Shown here in pieces: positions 63,969-64,000 of a DNA stretch of 64,000 bases (the first letter of the stretch is position 1; each line of letters opens with the position of its first letter). The DNA comes from Sinohyriopsis cumingii (taxonomy: Eukaryota; Mollusca; Bivalvia; Unionida; Unionidae). The position numbers were made by a program, and so were the translations under genes. Location of the stretch: the NCBI GenBank assembly GCA_028554795.2, contig CM068829.1:134640579-134704578 (forward strand). Direction: 5' to 3'. Under the pieces are notes generated by a model. It was given only the letters and a program-made list of their open reading frames with translations. It did not search any database and was not told the origin of the DNA.

Positions 63969-64000
63969 AACACAAGTAATAATAGCGAAATGAAAGAGGC

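Overview
This window looks like animal nuclear DNA, most likely from a mollusc and probably a gastropod. The reasons are: split genes with GT-AG introns, abundant (TA)n, (AAT)n and (GT)n microsatellites, two tRNA-derived SINE families, two full-length I-superfamily LINEs with RNase H, and a SWIM/YqaJ-type gene relic of a kind I associate with molluscan genomes. The taxon is inferred by eye; no search was run. The DNA is AT-rich and gene-poor.

Region by region. (1) 1-3,813: no gene recognised. (2) 3,814-30,600, plus strand: the 3' part of a mucolipin (TRPML) cation-channel gene. Five exons are supported (3,814-4,068; 24,463-24,564; 25,716-25,838; 29,307-29,525; 30,367-30,600), all joined in phase 0, covering roughly TM3 to the stop codon. 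A sixth 39-nt microexon (9,252-9,290) is possible. The N-terminal half of the protein lies upstream of the window. The first visible intron is about 20.4 kb and holds SINEs, microsatellites and a decayed virus-like protein-primed DNA polymerase B (pPolB) fragment at 12,857-13,430, within a visibly less AT-rich block (about 9.9-19.9 kb). (3) 30,601-40,078: a probable poly(A) signal, then repeats including a 146-bp palindrome. (4) 40,079-45,779, minus strand: LINE copy A, full length with a 13-bp target-site duplication (TSD) but broken ORFs. (5) About 46,970-52,700, minus strand: a decayed pPolB-bearing element (Polinton/Maverick- or adintovirus-like) with an almost continuous string of pPolB motifs from 51,780 down to 50,380 and several unidentified companion reading frames. 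(6) 53,513-54,598, plus: a broken SWIM zinc-finger/YqaJ-like gene. (7) 54,700-58,197: one old SINE, no gene. (8) 58,198-63,968, minus: LINE copy B, full length with a different 13-bp TSD, and apparently only one frameshift away from intact ORFs.

How things fit together. The only host gene I can support is the mucolipin gene, predicted to encode an endolysosomal TRP-family cation channel. Nearly everything else recognised is mobile or virus-derived: LINEs that supply reverse transcriptase, SINEs that depend on such machinery, and two relics of a self-replicating DNA element. The two pPolB relics overlap only in the middle of the protein and lie on opposite strands. The most unusual material is the unidentified protein set next to the minus-strand pPolB relic (47,287-48,540 and 52,181-52,695).
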